Assembly: GCF_037975245.1 (NCBI RefSeq)
Contig: NC_092564.1
Coordinates: 11,804,484-11,868,483, forward strand
Direction of reading: 5' to 3'
DNA length: 64,000 nucleotides
From: Apostichopus japonicus
Lineage: Eukaryota; Echinodermata; Holothuroidea; Aspidochirotida; Stichopodidae
This document shows positions 1 through 12,352 of this stretch, in pieces. Each line of letters starts with the position of its first letter. The first letter of the stretch is position 1. A model generated the notes under the pieces. The model was not told where the DNA came from, ran no database searches, and saw only the letters and a list, made by a program, of their open reading frames with translations. The position numbers were made by a program, and so were the translations under genes.

Positions 1-1147
1 GCCATGAACAAGTGATATACAGGTTTGCACTGGCATACTCAAAGTCATTCGTCCCACCCAATGTTCACATTCAGCCAAGCCTATGAAGAGGAGAAAATAG
101 TAATTTACATTTATTTATATATTTAACAACATTCACTCATAATGACTCCTATGCAAACTCAGGGTTTATTAGTTCATGTGCAACCAGCCAGTGGCATGCG
201 TGACTCTCAAGTGGCATATTTTGCATATTTCCTGGTACTAGTAAGATTTGTGTCATCAGATTCGCACACATTGGCTCTAGTTTCTCAGCATGGTTAGGGG
301 AGGGGGATCTACATTCTAGGATATGATTTTCTTCATTCTGATGGATTAGGAACAAGTTTGCTAGTTCTTTACTTTGAATTTATTAAATTGATTTAAATTT
401 TCAGCTCAGGATATCTATGGTTTTGGAGTTACCTAATATAACCCCCTACAAAAAAGTCACAACCTATGTGACTCGGGGTACACAACTTCCTCGTTACCCA
501 TTCTGGCCTTTTAGATCTCTGATCATTCCACGCTATTCGAGTGAGAGTTTGAAGTTTACAGCACAAAGTTTACATTCCTCCCTAAGTGTAATCAGAATTC
601 AAGATATTAATCCAGTTGGTACAAAACATCATCGACATGTTCTTCACAAGATTAAGGTTGTTCAGGAGGAAGACCACAGTCCCACTATCGTGACTAGCAC
701 CTACTGCATGGAGGCAAAAACCAACTTGTAAATTAACACATTTCTTAATTTCACAAAAACAGCTGTCAGTAGCAGCCCTCAGATAATCTTTCCAGAGGAT
801 TTTTGTTATTTTTGTCAACTTTTAAACATTTGTCAATGATTGTTGTTTCTAGACAGAAAGGTTTACTAATGTTTTAACATTGTATACATGTTTTGTGATC
901 TCATCCCGCTATCAGTAAACAAAGAATCTTGTCAAAGGAAATTTGCCAGGTGGAGTTGGAGATCCATCAGAACTTGGGACAAAATTGTTACTTTGCCATC
1001 AGAGTAAAACATGAAAATATTTATTGGCTATTTTACATTGTATGTGGCTTCTATGCTAAATCATCCTTTTTTCTCTCTTTTCAAGAGATTGTCAGATTTT
1101 ATTTCAGCATCTTCCAAACCTAAATGTATATTTTTCATCACTTGCAG
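1..1147. other. upstream region, mostly unassigned
   Basis: This stretch precedes the first exon I can assign to the bZIP gene. It is AT-rich, with one open stretch described separately (409-731). The first exon of the bZIP gene must lie here or before the window, because the exon beginning at 1148 starts with two bases of a split codon and has no in-frame ATG. I could not pick that exon out with confidence. Confidence 0.4.
409..731 (+). CDS. possible terminal exon of an unrecognised gene
   Basis: An open frame follows an acceptor-like sequence (T-rich tract then AG ending at 408) and runs to a TAA at 729-731. An in-frame ATG at 417 gives 104 residues with mixed composition and a basic stretch containing KHHRHVLHKIK. 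I recognise no domain. It could be the last exon of a gene that starts left of the window, or chance, since open frames of this length do occur in AT-rich DNA. No splice partner is visible in the window. Low confidence. Confidence 0.18.
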
Positions 1148-4100
1148 GGTCCAGGATAGACCCCAGGCCTTCTACGACAATTTCATCGTTCAAAATTAAT
1201 CTGGCTAATTTGGAAAGCTCATTTTCACAATTGAAATGGCAGCCACAGGTTTACGAGGATTACGCGAAGCAGAGGCCACCCCTTTACGAAAGTATTTGCA
1301 ACCTCCCTCTCGACCCGCATCACAAAAGTATTGTTCCCCGCCTGGAGGATACGGATGTAACCACAATCGACAAGAACAGCGATATATTTAGTTCCTGTGA
1401 GTACCAATTTGCTTAAAATTATTAGAAAATCAAAAGAAAATGGCAAAAAGAGAAAGCCATTTTGAAAAAATTGATACATAATGGAAACAAACAATTGAAT
1501 GACTTGAAAGCTCTAGATTTGTACTTTTGGATTGATTCAATTGTTGAACGTAAAGCACGAAAGGTTAAAGCTGCAAATATGTGTCAGTTTTTAATCACTT
1601 GTTATCGTTTATTAATATTAAGAGTATAAAAGATTTATGATGCCCACGTATCCACCCAGAAAAGGGTGCCGGAGGCGTAGTTTTTTATCATTTGTTGTAA
1701 GAATGTGCAGTTTTGTGAGGTTATTGTTGTTGTTTTCTTATATTCTTGAGTTTCCAGTAAAGTCACATAATTTTACCATCTACCTGCCCAAAATCTTTTA
1801 GTACTCACTTTATTGACCCATTTTTAGAAGCAATATTTGGAAGGAATATGAGGTTGATAAATAGTGTGTATATATATTTTTTTAACAGCATGAAATTGGA
1901 ATTAAACATACTTTAATTTAAAAGATAACAAAATATGATCAAATATTTGATCTCCCCTTTTTACTTGCGTTCTAGTTCTGAGTGAGACAACCAACAGTAA
2001 AACAAGTCAAAGACAAGGCACTGACATGGAGCTTTTGTTTGACCTTTTGGAGGAATTGCCTTTCCAGAGTGTTCCAGGGAGCGAGGTGATGCCCAACACG
2101 ACTGTCAGCCGACAGCCGCTCGCATCCACCTCCTCTTTCGCCTCTGAAGACAGTTATCTGTCCGACAGTTCGATAAATGCTGGCGCTGGTACAGGCAATA
2201 TCCTTCTTGATCAGTTTGCTGACATTAACCTATTGTTGGCACAACAGAACCAGGTTTGTCTTTACCCACATAACTTCCCTTATTATCCCAATATTGTACA
2301 GCATGGTTATTTCCCCAGCATTATTTTTATCTACTGATATTTTGCTCAGATCCACAACATTCATATGATGCAATGCAAAAAAAGAAAAATGTCCCTATTG
2401 TGGTAACTAAAGATTAGTCCAAAAATTGTTAGGCACAGTATGGCTGAAGTCAAATATATTAGCAATTAGAGCCAAATAGGTTTATTTGTGTGCGGTTTCC
2501 AGTGGTAACTGTTTTGTCTTAGTTTTGAATGCTAGGCGAAAGCAAACAGTATCAATTGTTTCCTAGCTGGTGTGAAGCAACCAAGGCCTGCTTCAATGAA
2601 CAATAGAGACTTGCTACCACTTGTCACAAGTGCACCCACGTAAAATCAATAATATCCACCCACTCGGTGGCTGTCAGTGTACTATTTATAGTACATGATG
2701 TCATACAAACTATTGCAACATGATGGTGCAATGCTGACTGGTGTAAGTATGAATTAACTGTATACTATTGATGCATACAGTGCTGGGAAGAAAGATATTG
2801 ACGTTTTGTGTCCTTCTCATGTCCTTCAAGTTTGCTTTCATTTTGTTGTCATACCGATGGCAAAAAAGACACTTTGATGAGTTGTATTATTTATGATATG
2901 GCTTGTCCTTTGGAGATTGGTCGCTCATATTTTTTAACTCTACGGTGGGTGGGGTGGTGTCTATTATTGCTGATTTGATAGGTTGGTAGTCAATAAATGG
3001 TATACATCACATGTAGCTTGTTGATATCTAGATTGTATGTGAAGGAGGTACATGTTAAAAAAAAAAGGGGGGGATCAAAATCATGCAGATGAGCTGGATA
3101 AAAGAGTCAATAGAGATATATGGACACTGAAAAATTAGGAATTAGTTGTTAAAAATTGTCATATGACTTTAATTTTATTCTATCTCTCTTTTATAGGTCA
3201 ATGCTCAGCCTTTGTCAGCATTGCCAGTCCTCTCTGTTGATGGTGTTGGTTGTCAAAGGAACTATAGTGCACTCAATAACGATGAAATGTGGAATTCTAA
3301 CCACAGCTCTAGTGGTCCAACCACGGTGGTGGCTTCACAGATGGACGCCAGTGACCGTGCCCCGGTGTTTGCGGATATGGGGAAATCTCCTTCCCCGGAC
3401 CGAGCTCATGACTCTGGTCCCGCAACCAAGAGGGCACGGTTGTCCTCTGATGGTAGGTTGACAAATATGGAGGCATGGATTGCAATGGGAGCTAGCAGTC
3501 ACTTTGCAAATTGTCAGAGCCTTGTGTAGCGTTGTTGATAAGAACTGAGTGATTGTCTTTGTCAGAAATTGAGGGATCTAAATGCATGAAGTATAAAAAG
3601 TAATAACAAAAGATTATTCTACTAGCAAATATTATACTTTCAACTTAATATGTAAGGAATTCAGATAAATCAGTAAGTTAACTGTTTTTACAGTTCCTAT
3701 GAGTGCAGTGTAAATTGTATAGTAAATTGTGAAGGAGGCTAACGGAAAATGTGTTTCTAGAAAGTGGTTTTCAGTGACCCAAATGAAGCTATGTGTTTTC
3801 ATTGGTTGCTCTGAACCAAGTGTATGAAGTATGGCTGGATATATCATGCATTTAAGGGAGCTATGAGGCCCCCTATAGGTATTTGTCTTCTTTCTTTGAA
3901 GTAAAATTTGACTGGTAAAATTTAATGAGCCTACCATGATGGCATGTTTCTTATTACAAAGTATTTATTTGAAAAGTTTTATTTATAAACCTACTCAAAA
4001 AGTTTTAGATCTTTTGTGTACAACATACCAATGACTCAGTTTTTCGTCACCATTAATACCCTACCATTCTTTATTCACAGATTCCATATCAACCGTGCTC

Positions 4101-4307
4101 GATGATCTTGAGAGAAGGCGCGAAAAAAATAATGAGGCCTGCCGGAAGGCACGGCATAACAAGAAGACGAAGGAGGTCGAGATGAAAGAGAAAGCGCAGA
4201 CTCTTGAGAAGGAGAACGAGAAGTTGCGAAAGACTATTGCAAAGTTGGAAAAAAAAGTCAATGAGGAGAAAGCCAAATTTTTGAAAGCTATGACTATGTC
4301 GTCATAA
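1148..4307 (+). CDS. bZIP transcription factor, C/EBP-like, 5' partial
   Basis: Four exons: 1148-1396, 1976-2253, 3197-3452, 4081-4307. All have AG/GT borders and the phases match (1, 0, 1), giving 335 visible residues to a TAA. The last exon encodes a bZIP domain. The basic region reads ERRREKNNEACRKARHNKK, with the N-x7-R signature, followed after nine residues by a heptad series M-L-L-L (MKEKAQTL, LEKENEKL, RKTIAKL). The NNxAxRKxR pattern resembles C/EBP proteins (NNIAVRKSR) more than ATF4, CREB or XBP1, so the inferred role is DNA binding as a dimer in the nucleus. The earlier exons are Ser/Thr/Pro-rich, with an acidic-hydrophobic stretch MELLFDLLEELPF near 2026 that could be an activation segment, and a basic cluster KRARL at the end of the third exon. 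The bZIP lies at the extreme C terminus, as in C/EBPs. No start codon is seen; the gene begins upstream. Whether it is the C/EBP-alpha/beta, gamma or DDIT3 type is undecided. Confidence 0.85.
2254..3196 (+). other. intron of the bZIP gene
   Basis: Intron between the second and third visible exons, with donor CAG|GTTTGT and acceptor TTATAG. I see no gene or clear repeat in it, only an A/G homopolymer run near 3057-3073. The neighbouring introns (1397-1975 and 3453-4080) also look featureless. Confidence 0.7.
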
Positions 4308-6840
4308 GTACTTCAAAATTTGTTGCTGTTCTCTTGTACATATGTAAGATGTACTATTATGTTGTAATCAAAATTCTTTTTGTTTTAAGCGATTTTGTTC
4401 TTGTTTTTCCTTAAAAAAATGGTGTGAGTCATATTTTCAAATTCCTTCTCATTACAATAGATCGTAACGTAGTTATCCTAAAGTTCTCAGATAGGTTTGT
4501 TAAGCTTCCGTTAGGAACTTGAACAAAAACAATTTAAAACAAAAAGGTTTAAGTTACCTCTACAAGAAATTTTTGTAAAGCCAAATTTTTCACAATTTAA
4601 ATTTCAAGCAGAAGATCGTGTGCGGTGTTAATGGGTTCGATCCCAGAAACTAGAAGCAGATCATGGCAGTTTAATTAAGTAAGGGCTATATGCAACATGT
4701 TCTTCCTGCCATGGTAAATTGACACTGCTTCTTCTTGTGAAAGGCTTATAAATTTCTAAAATTCCATCTATTCTATCCCTATCATTGCAAAAAATTTCTT
4801 TTCCGGTATAAATCTAAGGAAAAGGCGCACCATCCCCAACTGACTGTTCAAGATAAGTTGAATTACTGGATACTGTGAGTGAAGGGGCGTGAAATTGGTG
4901 GTTTTCCTTTTGCCCACAGACGAGGAAGTCGTACTTTCATACTCAAACTGAAATACCATTGCAGATGCTATCCTTACATGAACATTGAAAATGGCTTCTC
5001 TGTGAAAATACTGCTTCTTTGTGAATACTATAAATCCAAGAAACAATATTGTCACCATGGCACTTTGTTTATTACTTTATGCAAAGCAAGTTCAAAACAA
5101 GAAAAAAAAACCCACAAAGGTTGTATAAAATCGATACATGATGTGATGGTGCAAAAGGTAGCATTTAAAGATTTTGTAAGTAGATGCTGGAACCTGATTC
5201 GTCAATGTGTATATTATCATTATGAGTTACAGTTGTACAGTAGTGATTATTTTGTTGTATATAAATACGTCTGGTATGTTTTAATTTTGATTTGTAAAGG
5301 AGAATATTACTTGCAGTGAGTTGAAACAATAAGAGTTAGGTGACCATTGTGTCCAGACAGTATTTTGCTATAATTGTGTATTGCCAATGAACTCACAAAG
5401 TTCTGTAATTCACTTTTGGTTGTCCTGTCTGGTAGTTGAAGAATGATCGAAATATTTAAAAGAGACAGGCTTAGTCGAAGGATGATGGAAAGATCAAAAG
5501 AGATTAGCCTGTCGGTCCTGCAGGGATATTCATTTCAATAGCAGAATTTTCATTAATGTGAATGGAATCATGGTAGTTTTTTTCTGAATTTGCTCTGATA
5601 TTCTTGCTGCTCTATGTTGTTTTTTTATGCTAACTTTGGTTATGACACACAAATTATAGATCATCGAGTCAATAGATAGATAGCAACTAAGTTAGTCCTA
5701 GAAAACAATATTTCTTAGAGATTCTCACAATTTACTGGCAAGTCTTGTTGTTTATTGAACTCTATTATTGATTATGTGGAGAATGTGTGGAAGTGATGTC
5801 TTTCATGTACAGGGTTTGACATAATTAAAAGATCTAAGCAAATTTGCTGCCCATTCTAATCCAACCAAAGATGGTTGCCTGGGCGATTTCTGCACTGCCT
5901 CTCACTTTGGTGCATGCTATGTATCAAGCCCTGAGCTGTTAGAGATCTGTGTTGCTAAGGATTCCAAGGAATAGAGAGATGCAAATCAAGTTTACATGGG
6001 CAAGCAGTTGGAAATATCTTAAAATATATATATCTAATATCTATATATATATATACTGCCAACTGTGTATTACTGCATAATCATAATAGAAACTTTTATT
6101 TTGCTAATGTCAATAAATGAAAATCACAATATCTTCCTTGTTTCTCTGTTGTATTTTATATCAATTGCTAATGTAGCAGTCAAGAACTCAATTTCAGCAG
6201 CTGAATATAGAAATGTCTAACAAGTAACTATGAGATCCATCACACAGTCCCTATGTGTACAACCTTCTAACAGCTATTCTTTGTTAATTATTGGCCTACT
6301 GTTTAAGTCCCTCCCCGTCCATTCAGCATTTACATTTAGTCTCTCTTCCCACATCCAAAAATGGACTCCCTGAAATGGTTCTAGGGGTTAATCTTCATGA
6401 CAATTTTTTGACCTGTTTTAGCCACTCCCTTTCCATTTAGCCTCTCCTTTAAAATCTAAAATTGGCTTAGTTAATACTTATAAACTGGGAATGCAGTAAT
6501 TTCTGAGGGAGTTACTCGACATGTGGCTACCCAATAGCCAACAAAGAGGTTCCATGCATGGCAGAATCTGGAGCTGACCCTGTGCAGCGGGTCAGCAAGA
6601 TAGGCATGCATTACGGACAACGGCATCCAGCTGACCAAAGGGAATCGCCACTGGCTCAACAATAAGTCTAAGTTTCTTCCCTGAGGTAAACATGTGCCTA
6701 CAATGAACTATTTGCTGCTTTCAGAAAGCCACAGATATGGATATAGTGCCATCCTTCCCCTCCGACCCACTTCTCCAATGAATGACAGTTCAACATATGT
6801 CTAGATCTTTCTGAAGCTTCAGATATTGTCAGGACATATA
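4308..6840. other. bZIP 3' UTR and intergenic DNA
   Basis: The 3' untranslated region starts here. No polyadenylation signal lies close to the stop; ATTAAA near 5824 and AATAAA near 6112 are the first clear candidates, so the 3' end is not resolved. A 146-codon open frame at 4879-5319 has no domain and is rich in Tyr, Lys and Cys, as random AT-rich frames are. A short TA-rich run sits near 6025-6055. No gene recognised. Confidence 0.5.
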
Positions 6841-6892
6841 CAGGTGCGTATCCAGGGGGGGGCGTTGGGGGCGCGCGCCCCCCGGGTAAGAA

Positions 6893-7030
6893 AAAGAGGA
6901 GAGAAAAAAAGAGAAGAAAAAGGGAAAAAAGAGGGGAAAAGAGGAGGAGGAGAGGAAGGAAGGGGAAAGAAAAAGAAGAAAGAGAGAAGAAGGAGAAAAG
7001 GAGGGAGTAAACGAAAACGCGAAGACACCG
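6893..7030 (+). repeat. polypurine tract
   Basis: About 140 bases of almost pure A/G on the plus strand, with irregular GAA/GGA blocks, directly after the GC-rich repeat end. Such tracts can form triplex (H-) DNA. The open frames on both strands here (Lys/Arg/Gly-rich on plus, Leu/Phe/Ser-rich on minus) are by-products of the composition, not genes. Confidence 0.8.
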
Positions 7031-7391
7031 GGAGGAGAAAGAAGAACAGTGACATCATTACAGCGCTGAAGGGTAGCCAGTGACGGATCAATAATTTCGT
7101 AAAATTGTGCCTCACCCTACCCCTTACACCGACAACTCCATTTTTTGACGTTTCCATTTTCCTCTCTCACTAATGATCTATATATATACTATATATGGTC
7201 TATCATAACGCGTGTGTAGAATTGTGCTATGAAACCAACTGTGGCTGGTCTCTAACTCGACCGTGTCGTCGGGGAACATGACGCATTTTGGGATGGGGGC
7301 GACCGCCCCCCCCCATTCAGCATTTTTTTAAATGATATCGCTAAGTAATTTCAAAATAGAAAGTGCTTAGATGCAACTTACAAGGCCTGGG

Positions 7392-7560
7392 AAGTGTCAT
7401 TTCCAGCGATCTGGGAGACATTTTCGGCCAAAATTTGCTTGTACGCTTCGCGCTAACAAATGGTCCTGGGTAGTGCCATTTCCAGCGATCTGGGAGGCAT
7501 TATCGGCCAAAATTTTCTTGTACGCTTCGCGCCAACCTATGGTGGCGCTACGCTTAGATA
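7392..7560 (+). repeat. tandem pair of ~85-bp dispersed repeat units
   Basis: Two adjacent copies of a unit that starts around CATTTCCAGCGATCTGGGAG, continues through CCAAAATTT and CTTGTACGCTTCGCGC, and (in the second copy) ends GGTGGCGCTACGCTTAGATA. Related single copies lie at about 8167-8255, 8872-8960 and, on the minus strand, 63371-63470. A dispersed family of unknown class. Confidence 0.75.
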
Positions 7561-7938
7561 ATTTGCCTACAGGCTTCGCCCCTCCCTTGGCAAATTCCTC
7601 GCTACACGCCTGTTCGAATTTGTAACGCAAACAGCAGATATCACATCATATCAGTGAGCATGAAAATGGCGTTCCAGGATGAAAATCCTCAAAACTATCC
7701 GACTTGCCTGAAAAAATAATCAACGTGTCAATGTCAATATCATATGAGCAAGCATCGGTTATTACATCGCATGCCATCATGTACCGTACGGTCCGTTCAA
7801 ATTGCGCAGTATACCGCGGGATGCTAATGTAAACAACGACATGTCTCATGTAGATGTATAAAAAGCATGGAGGTCCAATTATGTCAAAAGTTTCTTTTAC
7901 ATTAGTAATGGCGAATTAGGGGTTGCACCCCCGCGGCG

Positions 7939-8316
7939 CAGTGGCGGAGCGTCCATACGGTCAGGGGGCGGATGCGTCCCCTGATGGACTCAAATGGACT
8001 GCTGGCGCCTTTTTCAGCTCTTTACCAGTTTTTACTTATTCTAGATTATTGACTTTTTTTATTGCGCTCTCATCTACTTATTGACATTTGTCACATTTTG
8101 TTGGTGTAATTTGGCGATGACACCCTATTCTTCGTTTATCTGCAAATTAGCCAGGCCCTGAAAGGGTCATTTCCGGCGATCTAGGGAGTATCTTTACTCA
8201 AAATTTGTCTGTGCGCTGCGCGCCAACCAGTGGTGGCGCTCCGCTTAGATAGTGTCGAAAGCGCCCCTACAGACCATTCTCGCCCCTCCTGACCAATACC
8301 CCTAGCTCCGCCACTG
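7939..8316. mobile_element. 378-bp hAT-like MITE
   Basis: Bounded by a perfect 12-bp terminal inverted repeat, CAGTGGCGGAGC on the left and its complement on the right. It is flanked by 8-bp direct repeats that match at 7 of 8 positions (CCGCGGCG and CCGCCGCG). An 8-bp target duplication with a CAG-type end is typical of hAT elements. There is no transposase, so it is non-autonomous. It contains one copy of the dispersed ~85-bp unit (8167-8255), which suggests that the unit is part of this element family. Confidence 0.7.
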
Positions 8317-8863
8317 CCGCCGCGCCTCCTACGCCTATGTGTGTAGTGTTCGCTTTCGGAAATATCTGCTATTTTTTCATTTCCTTCAATCAAGTTTTAT
8401 AATAGCCGTTATAAGAGGTTTAATATTTGTACACCAATAAATTAACTGTGTCTGAATTTTCGAAAATTTCTGACCAACATTCTGCATCACACTTCCCTCT
8501 ACTCGTGCAATTTTGACCGGTCTGTTAGGGGTTGAAGGTAGTTTTTCTATATTGGTTGTCCATAGATGAAATTTTGTACAACATTATGGGTATGCTTTGA
8601 AGTGAGTTTATTCACGAGAAATGTGAATTTTCAAATTCTGAACAAATTTGGGGCTTAAAACCTTGAAAAGTGGGGCTTACGGGTATTGTGGGCTGCGACG
8701 TAGGATCACCTACAAAAGCAAAGACCCACAGGACATGCGATCAGGTCGAACATGACGTGTGCCGGGTTGACAATCTTCAAAAAGGTTATGGATGGAAAAA
8801 AAAATGATTAGGAAATACTTGGGTCTCAGGCCAAAAGTGTACATCTGGTTGGTCATTTCAAGC

Positions 8864-9002
8864 CCGAGAAGTGCCGTTTCCGGTGATCTGGGGGGTATCA
8901 AAACCAGAAATTTTCTTGTACGCTGCGCACCAACCGATGGTGGCGCTCCGCTTAGATAGTAATTCGCGCCCCCCGGGTCAGAAAATCCTGGATACGCGCC
9001 TG
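8864..9002 (-). mobile_element. fragment of a DNA-transposon-like repeat
   Basis: Read on the minus strand it begins CAGGCGCGTATCCAGG, passes a CCCGGGGGGCGCG stretch and then enters the ~85-bp unit seen also at 7392, 8167 and 63371. Only one end is present unless 6841 is its partner. The class is uncertain. Confidence 0.5.
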
Positions 9003-11677
9003 ATATACATATATATAAGATCACTAATGTTATCAACTTGTCAAAGGGTAGCCTAATATTCTCTCTACAGACTACACTCTCGATTCAACATCAGTCCGCT
9101 GGATGGCAATTTAGTACCGTAGACAAATTCTTTTGAAATTTGTTTTAATGTTAATGAGGCATGTGTTAGCATTAGCAAGCTTTGGTGATCTAAGCAAAGT
9201 TTGAAACTGTTATATCTCCCCACTTCAAGATGCCTCACATAAATTAAAAAATAAACCAGAAAAATGCATAACACAAGCAAAGATTACACGACAATAAATA
9301 TGCATATATATTCATGAATTTAATATCAACTCCGTCTGATCATGCATATATATCCTGTTGGAAAGACTAAGATTATATTTCTATAATCCACCTATAGAAA
9401 AATGACACAATAAAGATACAAAAAGGATTAAACGTGAATATATATTAGTGTTGTCATCTATAATATACTCGGAGGATGTAAATATTATAGTTGAAGGAAT
9501 GTGATTAATTCTGATTATGTAAAAGGCCATCAAGAAATGTTATTTCATAGCTGGTTTAATACTATGTTGGTAAATCATCTAATTGGTATATAATAGAGTA
9601 CTAAAAAATGTTGATGAGAACCTTGAAAGTGGTGACCAGAGAAGGCACAGTACCCTGTGTAAGACAATATTAACTTCATTGACAGGAGACCCCCTGCCTT
9701 GTCCCAAACGGGGAAAAAAAAGATGTAACCAAGGAGTGCTGGTTTAAATGTAAATTACAAATCATTTTTTTTTTTACCAAATATGGTCTGAAAACGTTCT
9801 GGAAACTCCAACGATTTCCTCCTTCCTTCTAAACACATTTCAAGTAGTCAAAACTGCATCTTTTTGTGAAGTATACATCTGATACAGTTTAGCCACTGTG
9901 AAGGGGATTATCAATAGAACAGCTAGGGCAGGTGGGAAAAATTAACACATTAATGTAGCATGCAGAACCCAATGACACGGCAAACATGAACATATGAATA
10001 GGCCTACTCTGGAGATGAAAGTTTGTATAGAGGGCCTTGGGCCTACTTGTGATACTGTATTATATATACTACATTATACTTTATTATATTTTGATACAAC
10101 ACATGAAGAATGCACCTGTAGATCTCTGTGATCTTTTATTTGATAACATAATGTGAATCTCTCATTTCACCCAAAAACATTCTTAAATTTTCTGGTCTGC
10201 GAAATGGGTACAAAATTTCACTTTGGCCTACAAGATCCATTTCCTGCCAACCCCCCCCCCCCCCCGGCTAGGGCAACTACTAAGTGCCTTTAGTACCATG
10301 ACAGCTGGGGCTGCATTCATGGCTTCTTTCCTGTTCAAGTAATGAAATGCCTCTTAATCATAGCTCATTAATAAATCAAACTTAAACAGCCATAAGAAAT
10401 AATACTTAAATGTCAATTAATCTGCCAAGGTTACATCCCATGTCATTTCCAATATTTAAGGGTATGGTCAGCAAATGTTCTTTTGTTTGAATGGTTAATT
10501 AAAACAGGAGATGAGATCATCCTACTTCTAGACAGTAAGGACCCTTATATTCCATTGAAACTACAATCTGAGAATGCAATATATATGTATGTTACCTGTG
10601 GATTATTACAACATATGATAACCTAGTAAACAAGTCGTTTATAAGACTTGAAGACAAACCTAGTTGACAGTGACCCTGAGAATTGCAAACAGGAATTCAT
10701 TAGCAACCAGAATTTCCAGAGTTCATGAGCATTTCCTGATTGATCCAATTAGGCTAGGATGACAATCAAGTCCCTGGTATGATGTCACTAATTATGTTTC
10801 CTATGGATTAATATGGCTGTTACATATGTAGAAAATAATGTTCGCCCACAGACCACATTGAAATGTGGATAACATGACATGACATTGTACTATGCATATA
10901 ATCACCAAACCTGTCACAAAAGTTGATAAACGTGTACCAAGTGTTGTACACAGAACCTGAACTGTTTTATGGTTGGCAAACTTTAGATTCCATTAAAATT
11001 GATATCAAAGGTAATCAACACTTCTTTATGTCTAATCAGAGCCTTAAAGGTCAAGACGAACCATCACTAAACTTGTAAATCTTGCCTCAGTCTCAATATT
11101 TCAACTGAATACAAAGGTTACTTTAATATCAGAGTCCCACTGTCTATTCAATAAACCTTTTTTCTGCAGCCCCGTTGGCTATGGGTATGGACAAGAATTT
11201 CTTTGACCAATAGATGGCTTCTTATACATCGTAATATTCTTCAACCAGGAAGCCAGTTAGCTTTGTGATTCCTTGCCATATAATTTGCTAAAAATTCAAA
11301 ATTACTATCTAACTAATGTAGAGCAAGTGAGTTAAATTTGTCCAAGAATTAAGTGAGAACCAGAAAGGGTTTGCAAATTTCATTACCTGGATGCCAGGTA
11401 TGTTTCGTTGAAGACCTACAGATCCCCTTCACTAAACTGAACTGAATTTGACCAAACTATGTTCACTAAAAGAAAATCATAGCATTGGTGAATTCACAGA
11501 TTAATTGTAGCTTTAATTTTGAAGTTATGTATTTAAAAGGTTCTCAGGCTTTGATGCCTGTTTACCTCATGTGACCTTTGACCTCTTACAAAATTAACAT
11601 AAATTACAGGCAATAGATCCTCACATTTGACATGAAGAAGTTAAGCAAATAAGATACAACAGCAAACAAGATAATAA
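9003..11677. other. intergenic region without recognised genes
   Basis: AT-rich DNA between the repeat mosaic and the 3' end of the DAZAP2 gene. It contains homopolymer runs (a C run near 10251-10265, A and T runs near 9714 and 9763) but no splice-supported open frame on either strand. Part may belong to alternative DAZAP2 3' ends. Confidence 0.5.
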
Positions 11678-11707
11678 CATATATATATATATATAAATAT
11701 ATATATA

Positions 11708-11738
<31 letters not shown>
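11678..11738. repeat. AT dinucleotide microsatellite
   Basis: About 60 bp of alternating A/T, interrupted by AAAT and ATCT. It lies downstream of the DAZAP2 stop codon on that gene's strand. Confidence 0.9.
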
Positions 11739-11740
<2 letters not shown>

Positions 11741-11821
11741 ATCTTTCTTAAAAATATTAATTAAAATCAAAGGAAAGTATGATTTTTTTAAAGTTCTTGA
11801 TGAGAAAACAGAAGTTACAAT

Positions 11822-11827
11822 TTTATT
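11822..11827 (-). terminator. candidate polyadenylation signal for DAZAP2
   Basis: TTTATT on the plus strand reads AATAAA on the DAZAP2 strand, about 780 bases past its stop codon. This is a position-based guess; other A/T-rich signals are nearby. Confidence 0.25.
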
Positions 11828-12200
11828 ATAACTACACATTACCTGGATTACTTTTTTATGAGAATGCTAATAAACTTAGCCTGGACTTGATAGAACATAA
11901 GACTTACAATACTGTCACTGGTTTGAATCTCATTCTTACCACAAATTTACTTTCCTCATCCAAATTGGGGCGATTTATGTGTAATTTTGCATATGATTTG
12001 CCAACTTCAAAACCTTTTTAAGCAGACTTCTATCTGCGTATTTGTCTACACTCAATCATAAATCATATTTATCACTGACACACAAAGTACTTTTACTGTC
12101 TTTTGATATACAGAGACCACAAATTAAAAAGAAAAAAATATTTATATCAAAACAACCAATATATTTCTGTTTCTGTATGTAAACAAATGAGGACGTTCAA

Positions 12201-12352
12201 CTACATTACAAGAGTCTCTGTTGTTACATTACAAGAGACATACATTACAGTGTCAAAACATGAAAATTACGATAATAAACTACATTACAAGAATCTCTGT
12301 TGTTACATTACAAGAGACATACATTACAGTGTCAAAACATGAAAACTACCAT
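12201..12352. repeat. 79-bp tandem duplication
   Basis: Two near-identical copies starting at 12201 and 12280 with CTACATTACAAGA(G/A)TCTC, differing at very few bases. Each copy itself contains the short repeat TTACATTACAAGAGA. It lies in the probable 3' untranslated region of DAZAP2, so copy number could vary in the transcript. Confidence 0.85.

Larger units (their letters stand above)
6841..9002. repeat. mosaic of GC-rich transposon-like repeats
   Basis: The GC content rises sharply against the AT-rich surroundings. The block begins with CAGGTGCGTATCCAGG (6841-6856) and ends with the complement of CAGGCGCGTATCCAGG (8987-9002), terminal inverted repeats differing at one base. Each end adjoins a C/G-rich stretch containing GCGC and CCCCCCGGG. 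The flanking 8-mers do not match, so this may be two independent element ends rather than one element. Inside are a polypurine tract, several copies of a roughly 85-bp unit and a small hAT-like MITE, listed separately. Confidence 0.6.

Noticed and set aside
4879-5319. 146-codon open frame after the bZIP gene
   Set aside because: No domain, random-like composition, in the likely 3' untranslated region, and no splice or promoter support.
6826-7157. Lys/Arg-rich frame (plus) and Leu/Phe/Ser-rich frame (minus)
   Set aside because: Both arise from the polypurine tract.
6841-9002. A single 2.2-kb transposon joining the two GCGTATCCAGG ends
   Set aside because: The inverted ends match well, but the flanking 8-mers do not match and the interior is a mosaic; left as a repeat block.
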